Shown one piece after another: positions 1 to 7,700 of a stretch of DNA of 20,401 bases. Under the pieces are notes generated by a model, which ran no database searches, was not told the DNA's origin, and worked only from the letters and a program-made list of their open reading frames with translations. Source of the DNA: CAYFUF01 sp964346245 (GTDB lineage Bacteria; Bacillota; Clostridia; Tissierellales; Peptoniphilaceae); contig CAYFUF010000027.1 of NCBI GenBank assembly GCA_964346245.1, forward strand, positions 1 through 20,401. The letters run 5' to 3'. Made by a program: the position numbers and the translations under genes. The first letter of the stretch is position 1. Every line of letters begins with the position of its first letter.

Positions 1-95
1 CTTAAACCTACCTGAGGATTTCTCGTTTCTAAAAATGCTAAGGTAAATAAAGACTTAAACCTACCTGAGGATTTCTTGGTTTTAAGAATGCTAAG
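1..95. repeat. Two copies of a 42-bp direct repeat
   Basis: Copies lie at 1-42 and 54-95, separated by 11 bp (period 53 bp), and differ at only 4 of 42 positions. Both begin CTTAAACCTACCTGAGGATT and end AATGCTAAG. The second copy contains the inverted pair CTTAAACC / GGTTTTAAG (one bulged T); the first does not. No reading frame covers them. The first copy starts at base 1, so the array may extend leftwards out of the window. The 11-bp spacer is too short for a CRISPR array. Confidence 0.85.
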
Positions 96-175
96 CTCAA
101 AAGGCACTCCTTCTAGAATAAAATTAAAGTGATTGTTGGGCAATGTGTTGGTCAACCATTAATTACACCAACAAA

Positions 176-215
176 TAAAGAGAGGACCTGGCTTTTGTGC
201 CTGATCCTCTCTTTA
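176..215 (-). terminator. Probable terminator of the 2-hydroxyacid dehydrogenase gene
   Basis: An 11-bp perfect stem, TAAAGAGAGGA (176-186) with TCCTCTCTTTA (205-215), has an inner GGC/GCC pair within the 18-nt loop. On the minus strand the stem is followed by a moderately T-rich tract (TTTATTTGTT). It lies about 40 bp past the minus-strand stop codon at 253. The tract is weak, so it could instead be a processing or stability hairpin, or serve a gene left of the window. The rest of 96-252 shows nothing else recognisable. Confidence 0.6.
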
Positions 216-252
216 TAAGTAGACTATTCTGCAACAGCCCCTTTTTTATTAA

Positions 253-1206
253 CTATACTAATGTCTTTACTTCTCTGCCATGCAGGAAGTCAAGGGCATT
301 TTCGAAAACAATATGGGCTCTCTTCTCCATCGCTTCCTCGGTGAAGTAAGCGACGTGTGGGGTCAACACCGTATTTGGTGTATCGAATAGAGGGTGCTTT
401 TCTTCCAAAGGTGGCTCGGTATCGAAGACGTCAATGCCAGCACCCGCTATCTTCCCATCCTTCAGCGCTTTCGCTAAGGCCTCCGTATTGACGATTGGTC
501 CGCGTGCGCAGTTGATCAGAATTGCTGAGTCCTTCATCAGTTCATAATGCTCGCCCCTGATAAAGTCCTTGGTCTCCTCATTTTGGGGCAGGTGGACCGT
601 AATGATATCCGATTCTTTCAGCACATCCTCAAGCGACTTGTACTCCAACCCCAAGCTCTTCAGCTCTTCACTTTCTGACCGATTGTAGCCGATGAGTTTG
701 GCACCCATTGCCTTAAAAATCTCCGCTACCCGGCTGCCAATTTTTCCGGTTCCAATGATGCCTACCGTGCGGCCAGCAATCTCTTTACCGAGGAAGTCGG
801 CAGCTTTACCACCTTTTCGTATTGCCTTATCCGCATCGCTGATTGTGCGAAGCAGGTCGATCGTCAAGCCAATGACAAGTTCAGCAACACCCTCGTCAGA
901 GTAGCCAGCAGCATTGGATACCAGGATGCCTTTGTCCTTTGCTTCCTTGACGGGGACATGGTCCGTACCAGTAAAGGCAATGTTAATATACTTCAAGTTT
1001 GGTGCTTGGTCGATCACTTCAATTGGCATCTTTGTATTGGCGAGAATGACTTGGTCAGCATCCCCTACCCGTTCCAACCACTCCTCTACTGATGATGGCT
1101 TGGAATCAAAGGCGGTAAAGCTATTATCCTTCTCCTGCAATTCTTTCGATAACTCATCCAATAAATCTCCGCTTATGGTTAGCGGTTCAACTAATACTGT
1201 TTTCAT
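253..1206 (-). CDS. D-isomer-specific 2-hydroxyacid dehydrogenase family protein
   Basis: Predicted cytosolic NAD(P)-dependent oxidoreductase interconverting a 2-keto acid and a D-2-hydroxy acid. The 317-residue length is normal for the family. Visible features are the Rossmann motif GTGKIG (residues 152-157), the family signature around NCARGPIVNTEAL (232-244), and the catalytic triad Arg235, Glu264 (DTEPP) and His284 (TPHVA). The ATG at 1206 is preceded by AAGGAGC at good spacing. The sequence does not settle the substrate; D-lactate, phosphoglycerate, glyoxylate/hydroxypyruvate and branched 2-keto acids are all possible. It is divergent from the DadA-like oxidase gene. That enzyme would yield 2-keto acids, so a functional pairing is possible but inferred. 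An extended -10 (TGCTAGTAT on the minus strand, near 1240) is a weak promoter candidate. Confidence 0.9.
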   Translation of the reverse strand: MKTVLVEPLTISGDLLDELSKELQEKDNSFTAFDSKPSSVEEWLERVGDADQVILANTKMPIEVIDQAPNLKYINIAFTGTDHVPVKEAKDKGILVSNAAGYSDEGVAELVIGLTIDLLRTISDADKAIRKGGKAADFLGKEIAGRTVGIIGTGKIGSRVAEIFKAMGAKLIGYNRSESEELKSLGLEYKSLEDVLKESDIITVHLPQNEETKDFIRGEHYELMKDSAILINCARGPIVNTEALAKALKDGKIAGAGIDVFDTEPPLEEKHPLFDTPNTVLTPHVAYFTEEAMEKRAHIVFENALDFLHGREVKTLV

Positions 1207-1394
1207 TTGTGCTCCTTCTTTTTCTTGGTTTCCTCTTCTATACTAGCATATCTTACCTATTTTCGTTTTTTCACACAAAAGTCTTGAAGAAAGTTAAGCT
1301 CAGCTCCTGTCTGAAATGTTACATTTTGGCTATATTTATGATGACAGCAAGCATCCTTTGCACTATCCCTACACTAAGAATCGAGGATAAGCTA

Positions 1395-2589
1395 ATGCTT
1401 TTACACATTGGAAAACTCTTCTGGCCGAATGTCACCAAAGAACCTGAGCTCAAGTTCGCCAAAGGTCCCGCAGACCTTCACCAAGAAATTCTAGTCGTTG
1501 GCGGCGGCATCTCTGGGGCAATCGCTGCCTACCGCTTAGCTAAGGAGGGCCATGCCGTCTCCCTCATCGAACAAAACACCATCGCTTCTGGATCCAGTGC
1601 GGCCAATACCGGCTTGATTCAATACATGAGTGACCAAGGTCTAGATGAGTTTATCGACCAAGTTGGTAAAGAAAAGGCGACNNNNNNNNNNNNNNNNNNN
1701 NNNNNNNNNNNNNNNNNNNNNNNNNNNNNNNNNNNNNNNNNNNNNNNNNNNNNNNNNNNNNNNNNNNNNNNNNNNNNNNNNCGACACGCTGAAAGAGGAG
1801 GTCGCTGCCCAAGAAGAGCAGGATTACTCGGCTGACTACAACAATCCTCAAGAGCTAACCACAGATAATGTGGATGCCCATGGAGGCATGCAGATTGAAG
1901 GAGAGATTGCCCTTAATCCCTACGGCTTCGTCCACCAGCTTCTGAAAAAAGCAATTGACCGCTATAATCTCACCGTCCTCGAGAATTGCCGCTTTGTAGA
2001 TGTGAAGGAAAGCCAAGAGGCGCAACTCGCAAGCCTTGAGACTGATGATGGCATTGAAGAGGTCCCCTTCCAGCGGATACTCTTTGCCACAGGTTACAAT
2101 CCTCTCGACTTCCTCAAACCCTATCTAGACAAGTTACAGGTCAACAAGACTTATGTCACGATCTCGCAAAAAGACATCTCCCTCGATGAAGAGAAGGACT
2201 TTTTAGTTTGGGAGATGAAAGATGCCTATACCTACTTCCGAGAGACCTTCGATAGCCGCTTAATGATTGGTGGTATGGATAAGGAAGACGGACAACTCAG
2301 CGAACATGATGTCAACCTCCACGACCAAGACTTGGTGGACAAGACCAAGGACATGATCAATAATCCCAACTTCAGCTTCCAGCCTGAATATTCCTATGCA
2401 GCCCTCTTCGGAGAAAGCGAGGACGGCATCCCCTACATGGGCACCGTTCCCGGAAATGACAAGCTCTTCGTCATCTGCGCGGCTGGTGGCAACGGTACTA
2501 TCTACTCCACCATCGGATCCGAAGCCGCCCTGCTTTGGGCAAAGGGTAATGATCTGAGCGATTACGACCTCTATCGCTTAAACCGTTAA
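1395..2589 (+). CDS. FAD-dependent oxidoreductase (DadA/glycine oxidase-like), interrupted by an assembly gap
   Basis: Likely oxidatively deaminates an amino acid or amine, or acts as a related dehydrogenase. The N-terminus carries the FAD dinucleotide-binding motif VVGGGISG (residues 34-41) with the ribose-binding acid Glu59, then the family-typical ASGSSAANTGLIQY (64-77). After the gap come the LNPYGFVHQLL substrate-domain segment, ILFATGYNP, and the C-terminal FAD-contact region ending near GGNGTIYSTIGS. I chose the ATG at 1395 because GAGG lies 8 nt upstream and the protein then begins like its family (MLLHIGKLFWP). The open frame back to 1209 has no homology-like content. The frames on the two sides of the 100-N block do not match (frame of 1395 before, frame of 1645 after). 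The gap size is therefore arbitrary and the gene is probably intact. About 95 codons precede the gap and about 269 follow it. I guess that roughly 40-60 residues are missing. The substrate is unknown. Confidence 0.85.
1682..1781. other. Assembly gap (100 N)
   Basis: A run of exactly 100 N inside the FAD oxidoreductase gene. The round number and the frame mismatch across it indicate a scaffold placeholder of unknown true length. Confidence 0.99.
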
Positions 2590-2611
2590 CAAGAATCCAT
2601 GCAAACTAAGG

Positions 2612-2650
2612 TGCTGATGACGAACCGCTGTCATCAGCATCTCTTTTTTT
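2612..2650 (+). terminator. Rho-independent terminator of the FAD oxidoreductase gene
   Basis: Perfect 10-bp stem TGCTGATGAC (2612-2621) / GTCATCAGCA (2630-2639) with an 8-nt loop, followed by TCTC and seven T (2644-2650). It lies 22 bp after the stop codon. Confidence 0.93.
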
Positions 2651-2681
2651 ACAACCAGCAGTTGTACAACCAATTGTTGTA
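2650..2681. promoter_or_regulatory. Two tandem 17-bp dyads, candidate operator
   Basis: Two copies of TACAAC-N5-GTTGTA, at 2650-2666 and 2665-2681, overlap by TA, so their centres are 15 bp apart. A third half-site, TACAACCAG, is at 2697-2705. A -10-like TATACT (2680-2685) overlaps the right arm of the second dyad, as expected for a repressor site. They lie between a terminator and the XRE-fusion gene and most simply control that gene. Autoregulation by the downstream regulator is inference. The first T is also the last T of the terminator tract. Confidence 0.65.
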
Positions 2682-2761
2682 TACTAAAGGGACGAATACA
2701 ACCAGCCGGTGAACAAATCCCTGACCAAAATGATTATGATTAACTTGTAGCCGGGACTATG

Positions 2762-2786
2762 TGCTATAGACTGAAACCGTAAGGAG
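2762..2786 (+). promoter_or_regulatory. Candidate extended -10 and RBS of the XRE-fusion gene
   Basis: TGCTATAGA (2762-2770) fits an extended -10 without a good -35. AAGGAG is at 2781-2786. The RBS is only 3 nt from the ATG at 2790 but 9 nt from the in-frame ATG at 2796, which favours the second start. The predicted leader from this -10 would be very short, so the -10-like site at 2680 may be the real promoter. Confidence 0.4.
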
Positions 2787-2795
2787 AAAATGAGC

Positions 2796-4001
2796 ATGCA
2801 AACAAATGATATTGGTAGACGGATTGCTGAACGCCGAAAGACAATCGGCATATCACAGACAGACTTGGCGAGGGCACTTAGTATATCGCCTCAAGCAGTG
2901 TCTAAATGGGAGAATGGTCTAGGCTCTCCAGACATTAGTCTCTTACCAGAGATAGGAAAGATCCTGGAGTTAAGCATGGACCAACTCTTGGGTACAAAGC
3001 CCCTGCCCGAAGAAGAGGTTTCCTTTGAAGAAGATGGCAAATCCTACGACTTCCCCAAGCAATACAAAGGCTTGACTCTGGTTGCCTCCTATGGCGACAG
3101 GGCATGTTACGCAGATATTGAAGCTAGCGAGGTAGATAAGGACTTAGTCCGCTTCGCCGATGGAAGCGAAGTCGACCTCAATGAAGGCTTAGTTATTAAC
3201 CGAGGCGGCCAACAAATTGAACTCGTCTATGCCAACAGGCTAAATGAAGAGCCCCACTATGAACAAAATGAGGACCAGAGCTCAACAGGCAAGAAGGTTA
3301 AGGGTTACCACATCGATGTTTCCAGCTACTGCGCCATCGATTTTCTGCCTGCCCATGATGGCAAGTTCTCCTGGAAAGCTCAAGGCGCAACCAGTTTCAT
3401 GAACAACTTTGAGGTTACCGAAGATGACGGCATTATCCACTTCAACGTGAAGCCGGTTAGCAGCCGTAATATTTTTAATTTCTTCACCTCCAACAACAGC
3501 GAAGGAGAACTGAAGATTTACTGCCCAGTCAATACGATTGACTTACTGGATGTAACCATCCGAGGCTCCAGCGATTTGAATTCCTCCATTGCCTTCAAGC
3601 AAGCCAACGTCTCCATATCTGGGTCAGGCGATGTCCACTTAGATGCTGTCGGTGAGGCTTCCATCCGCATAGCAGGCGCAGGCAATGTCAACATCAACCG
3701 AGCCGAGTCCGCCAAGATTGATATAGCAGGAGCGGGCGATATCGACATTAAAGAAATCAACGGAGACCACCTAGACGTCCGGATTTCCGGCGCTGGCGAT
3801 TGCCAAGTACTCTCCGGTTCTGTCCAATACCTGAAATGCTTCATCAGCGGATCTGGTGACTTCCGGGGAGATAAGCTAGAGACTATCGATTCAGAATTCT
3901 CCCTCAACGGCTTTGGTACCGCAGTGGTTGGACGGGTCCTGGGCAATTCTGTGGAGAGGGTCAGCAAGGGATCCACCCTGCGCATTTTGCAAAGAGGCTA
4001 A
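2796..4001 (+). CDS. XRE-family HTH protein fused to a GIN/DUF2807-like repeat domain
   Basis: The N-terminal 65 residues are a canonical XRE/Cro-cI helix-turn-helix (IAERRKTIGISQTDLARALSI, then SPQAVSKWENG), so DNA binding is expected. A middle segment of about 110 residues is acidic and unrecognised. The C-terminal third holds seven regularly spaced turns of the type I-S/A-G-S/A-G-D/N, beginning (numbered from the ATG at 2790) near residues 257, 276, 294, 312, 332, 352 and 372. This 18-20 residue period fits a right-handed beta-helix such as the GIN/DUF2807 or DUF4097 adhesin-like domains. There is no signal peptide or membrane segment, so the repeat domain must be cytosolic, unlike the usual exported GIN proteins. 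The ATG at 2796 is preferred on RBS spacing; 2790 is the alternative and adds two residues. Twin upstream dyads suggest regulated or autoregulated expression. The gene ends 3 bp from the convergent moaB-like gene. The regulated targets and the ligand of the helix are unknown. Confidence 0.85.
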   Translation: MQTNDIGRRIAERRKTIGISQTDLARALSISPQAVSKWENGLGSPDISLLPEIGKILELSMDQLLGTKPLPEEEVSFEEDGKSYDFPKQYKGLTLVASYGDRACYADIEASEVDKDLVRFADGSEVDLNEGLVINRGGQQIELVYANRLNEEPHYEQNEDQSSTGKKVKGYHIDVSSYCAIDFLPAHDGKFSWKAQGATSFMNNFEVTEDDGIIHFNVKPVSSRNIFNFFTSNNSEGELKIYCPVNTIDLLDVTIRGSSDLNSSIAFKQANVSISGSGDVHLDAVGEASIRIAGAGNVNINRAESAKIDIAGAGDIDIKEINGDHLDVRISGAGDCQVLSGSVQYLKCFISGSGDFRGDKLETIDSEFSLNGFGTAVVGRVLGNSVERVSKGSTLRILQRG

Positions 4002-4004
4002 AGC

Positions 4005-4502
4005 TTAATCGTGCTGAGTAAAGCTGCCTATCATAATATCTAGGCCATGCCCCAAGGCAGGCAACACCGCTTCCACACTTTCCTTGACCGCTTTAGGGCT
4101 GCCAGGCAAGTTAATGATTAAGGTGGAATCGGCGATTCCGCTAATTGCCCGAGACAGCATCCAGTGGTCGGTCTTCTCTTTAGAGAATAGGCGGATTGCC
4201 TCAGATAAACCTGGCGTCTCTTTCTGTATGACTTTTCGAGTAGCTTCAGGCGTGTTATCCCTAGCACTGAAACCAGTTCCTCCAGAGGTCCAAACCAGGT
4301 CAATCTCTTCGTTACTTATATAGGTCTGCATAGCCCTAATCAGTGCCTCCACATCATCAGGCACGATGGTAGAATCAACAAATTCATATGGTGAAGGCAG
4401 GGCCTCTTTAATCGCATCGATGCAGAGATCCTGCTTTTCCCCAGTGGAGCGGCTGTCGCTCGCAATGATAATCGCGTACTTGTACACCTTCTTTTCGGTC
4501 AT
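4005..4502 (-). CDS. moaB: MoaB/MogA-family molybdopterin adenylyltransferase
   Basis: Expected to adenylylate molybdopterin before metal insertion by MoeA. The protein from the chosen start is 165 residues, normal for MoaB. It shows the family core TSGGTGFSARDNTPEAT (SGGTG at residues 73-77), followed by the RAISGIADSTLIINLPGSPKAV segment. The ATG at 4502 has AAAGGAG about 6 nt upstream. A longer frame opens at 4541, but that ATG overlaps a TGATAAAAT extended -10, so it should not be translated. The gene stands alone, away from the moa/moe/tup operon to its right, and has its own promoter. No terminator separates it from the convergent XRE-fusion gene. MogA and MoaB cannot be told apart by motif alone; the short single-domain form is usually called MoaB in Gram-positives. 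Confidence 0.9.
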   Translation of the reverse strand: MTEKKVYKYAIIIASDSRSTGEKQDLCIDAIKEALPSPYEFVDSTIVPDDVEALIRAMQTYISNEEIDLVWTSGGTGFSARDNTPEATRKVIQKETPGLSEAIRLFSKEKTDHWMLSRAISGIADSTLIINLPGSPKAVKESVEAVLPALGHGLDIMIGSFTQHD

Positions 4503-4539
4503 TGTCTTCTCCTTTACTCCTACATAATGCCTTTTCCTC

Positions 4540-4548
4540 ATTTTATCA
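4540..4548 (-). promoter_or_regulatory. Extended -10 promoter element of moaB
   Basis: On the minus strand this reads TGATAAAAT, i.e. TGn plus TAAAAT (hexamer 4545-4540). It implies transcription starting near 4533, about 30 nt before the ATG at 4502. No convincing -35 is seen. The rest of 4549-4686 holds only a small TTGGCT-gaa-AGCCAA hairpin (4614-4628) without a T-tract. Confidence 0.55.
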
Positions 4549-4685
4549 AATAAAGGACAAAAGAACAGGGTTTAGACTCTCAAAAAGCAAAGGTCACCAG
4601 GGCATTGCATCGGTCTTGGCTGAAAGCCAAACCTCAGCGACAGCAAAAACCAATTGATCAGCCTGAGAGGCATTAGCTTGAAAGG

Positions 4686-4723
4686 CAATAAAAAAGAACC
4701 TCGGAGACAATCTCCGAGGTTCT
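4686..4723 (-). terminator. Rho-independent terminator of the S8 protease gene
   Basis: A 14-bp perfect stem, AAGAACCTCGGAGA (4693-4706) / TCTCCGAGGTTCTT (4710-4723), has a 3-nt loop. On the minus strand it is followed by TTTTTTATTGCC. It lies about 10 bp after the protease stop codon. Confidence 0.95.
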
Positions 4724-4732
4724 TCTTGCTTG

Positions 4733-7700
4733 TTAACGGCTGCCTTGTAAGGTTCCGTCATTATTGAAGTTATACCATCTTCCGTCAATCCATTGGCGAC
4801 CAGTTACGCGAGTACCTGTAACTTGACGTAGGTAGTACCAGTTGCCTTCGATGAATTGCCATCCGAATGCTTGAGTGCCTGAACCAATACGGAAGTATCT
4901 CCAGTCACCCTCAATGAATTGCCATCCTTCGACGCGGCTTCCAGAGGTGGTGCGGAAGTAGTACTTCTGACCATTGGCTGGATCTGTCCACCAACCTTTG
5001 TAGTAATCAGCACTTGGACCTTCTTGAGATAGCCAGATCTTGCCATTCTCCTCGTAGAATTGATCCATGCTTTGACCCTTAGAGTTGAAGAACTTCCAGT
5101 TGTATCCAGTATCGTTAGCAGGAACGCTTAACCATACCCACTCAGATACAGCCATTTGGCCTTCAGGATCCTTGAAGTATCTCCAGTATCCATCAATGAA
5201 CTGCCATCCGAAGGCTTGAGTGCCGGTTCCTTCACGGAAGTAGTATACCTTGCCGTCAAGGTCTAACCAACCAGTGTGCTTAACGCCATTGACGTAGTAA
5301 GCACGGTAACCAGGGAGGGTGTCGTGTGGACCAAAGCCATTAAGCGTTGGGTCCTCAGGCTCTTCTGGGTCAACTGGTTTTTCAGGATCAAGTGGTTGAG
5401 TAGGATCGTCTGGATCTTGGCCAGCCAGGTCTGCCTCAATCTGAGCAACTAGCTTATTAACTCGTTCAGCTAGTTGGTCAACCAACTCTTGTGGAGTCTC
5501 TGGGTTCTCAAGAGCCATCTTTGCTTCTTCAAGAGCTTGTGCTAGCGCGTCAGTTAGAGACTTGTCAGCACCAGTGGTGTCTAGGGCTTCTGCCTTAGCC
5601 ACTGCTTCTTCAAGAGCAGTCATATCTGCAGGAACGAATTCGGCAAGCTTAGAAAGGACTAGAGCAAGCTCGACTTCAGCATCGTTGACTTCTTCTTGAG
5701 AAATATCTGGATCCTCAGCGACCGTCTTAGCGGCTGCAATAGCATCCTCAAGAGTCTTACGGCTTTCTGCCGTTAATGTTGCGCTCTGTAGGCGTTGTTC
5801 TGCAATACCGATTAAGTCGTTCAAGGTTGTCTTATCAGCACCGTAGGCTACTGCTGCTAGGGCCTCAAGAAGTGCGTTGTTCGCTGCGTTAACCTCATCT
5901 TGAGTAGCATCTGGATTCTCTAATACTACCTTTGCATCAGCTAGAGCGGCTTCTAGAGCTGTCTTGCTGTCGGCTTTTAGAAGTGGATTTTGTAGAACAA
6001 CTTCAGCATCAGCGACGGTTTGTGCCAGTGCGTCCTTATTTGGTTGCAAGACTAGGCCGGCAATGGCATCGCGTACTGCTTGTGTTGCTAGGTCAACTTG
6101 TTCTTGTGTAGCATCTGGGTTTGCAAGTACTTCTTCTGCTGCTGTGACTGCATCAGTTAATGCCTGAGCACTAGCTTCAGTGTAAGGTGCTAAGTCGATT
6201 ACCTTAGCGGCAGAAATGACACCCTCAAGTACGGCTGTAGATACTGGAACTGCTTCTACAGTGACATAGATGCTTTGTGATGTGGTGTTGCCATAATCAT
6301 CGGTTACCGTGTAGGTTACAACATATTCACCAGCAGCGCTTGTATCGACACTTGCTGGGTCGACTTGGATGCGGCGAGTTAAGTCTTTACCAAATGCATC
6401 GTAAGCGAGGACATTTGCTAATAGGTCAACGTCATCGCCAACCTTAACGGTCTTATCACGGGCGCCAAGAATTACTGGAGCCAAAGCGGTAGCATTCATG
6501 CCTTCGAGTTCTGCTTGCAGAGCTGCGATCATCGCATCGACTTCTTCTTGGGTTGCATCTTCGTTAGCGAGGACTGCCTTCGCATCGACTAGAAGACTTA
6601 GTAGCGCTTGCGTTGGTTGCTCTAGCGTTTCAGCTAGATCAATAAGCTTAGCTAGGTGTTCCTTCTCTACAAACTCAACCTCGAGCGTGTAGGTTGCTGA
6701 GTTACCTGCGATATCGGTAAGGGTGTAGACAATCTCATTTTGACCCTTAACTAGTGGTACGATATCGGTAACCGTTTCTTGGATGTTTACATAGTTGAAG
6801 CCTTCATCCGTTCGATCCCAAGATCCAATGAACTCATCATCGCGATGTAAATCAAGAACGCTCATGTTATCAGACATGTCTAGGGTAACCGCGATTTGGT
6901 TGCTATCAACTCTTCTAGGTGCTGTTGTCACAGCATCGAAGACTGGAGCTACTGGGTCAACCCAGAAGCGGCGGACAATGGTAAAGGAGTCAGTTGCTTC
7001 AGGATCATCAGCAGTTGCTGCTGCGTAGGTTACCTTGATTGGCATCTCATAGTAGCCGGCATCTAGGATAATTTCTTCATTGAATGTCCAAACTTTTCCG
7101 TAGAATGCTTCGTTGTTATTGATTACTACAGAGTAGTTTTCGTTTTCTGTTAAATCTAAATCCCATTTGTCATCGACTGTTACGCTGATGACATCATCTA
7201 CGCCGAAGACTTCACCTTCGAAAGGAACATTGGCCTTGTCGTAAGCATCAAGTAGATCAGGCGCGTTCAAGCGAATCTGCGCTTGTCCCGTTTCGCTCCA
7301 TGGTTTGTCTGGTAGTGGTTGAGCCGTTACAAAGTCCAATTGAACCGTTGCGTTTTCGCCATCGACTACAGTAAAGGTCTTAGATCCACCCACGAAGGAG
7401 TAGCTAGCAGGTACGTTGCTGACTTCTACAGTGTAAGTGCCTGGTAGTAAGTCTGGCACGCCTTGCATGACTAAGTTGCTCTTCGTATCTTCAAATGGGA
7501 AGCTGCCACTTTGAACTACTGTACCATTCTCTTTAACGACTAAGCGTAAGTCTTGGAAGTTGAAACCTTCTGGTTCTGCTTCCTTGACGATAGGCTCGCC
7601 ATCTAGCGTTGCTGTGAACATGCTGACCTTAACTGGTTCGTTCTCTCCGATTACAGTGACTTCAACGAAATCAGAAGCGCCGCCGTTGATAGAGATTGCA

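Noticed and set aside
1..95. CRISPR array
   Set aside because: Only two repeats with an 11-bp spacer and no cas genes; spacers are normally about 30 bp or more.
1209..1394. N-terminal extension of the FAD oxidoreductase with a hydrophobic stretch (possible membrane anchor)
   Set aside because: The frame is open by chance in AT-rich intergenic DNA. A good RBS precedes the ATG at 1395, and the family N-terminus starts there.
3518..3985. Minus-strand open frame of 155 codons opposite the GIN-like repeats
   Set aside because: It is a shadow of the repeat-biased coding sequence on the plus strand, with no RBS or recognisable domain.
4503..4541. Longer MoaB start at 4541
   Set aside because: That ATG overlaps a TGATAAAAT -10 element, and the ATG at 4502 has a far better RBS.
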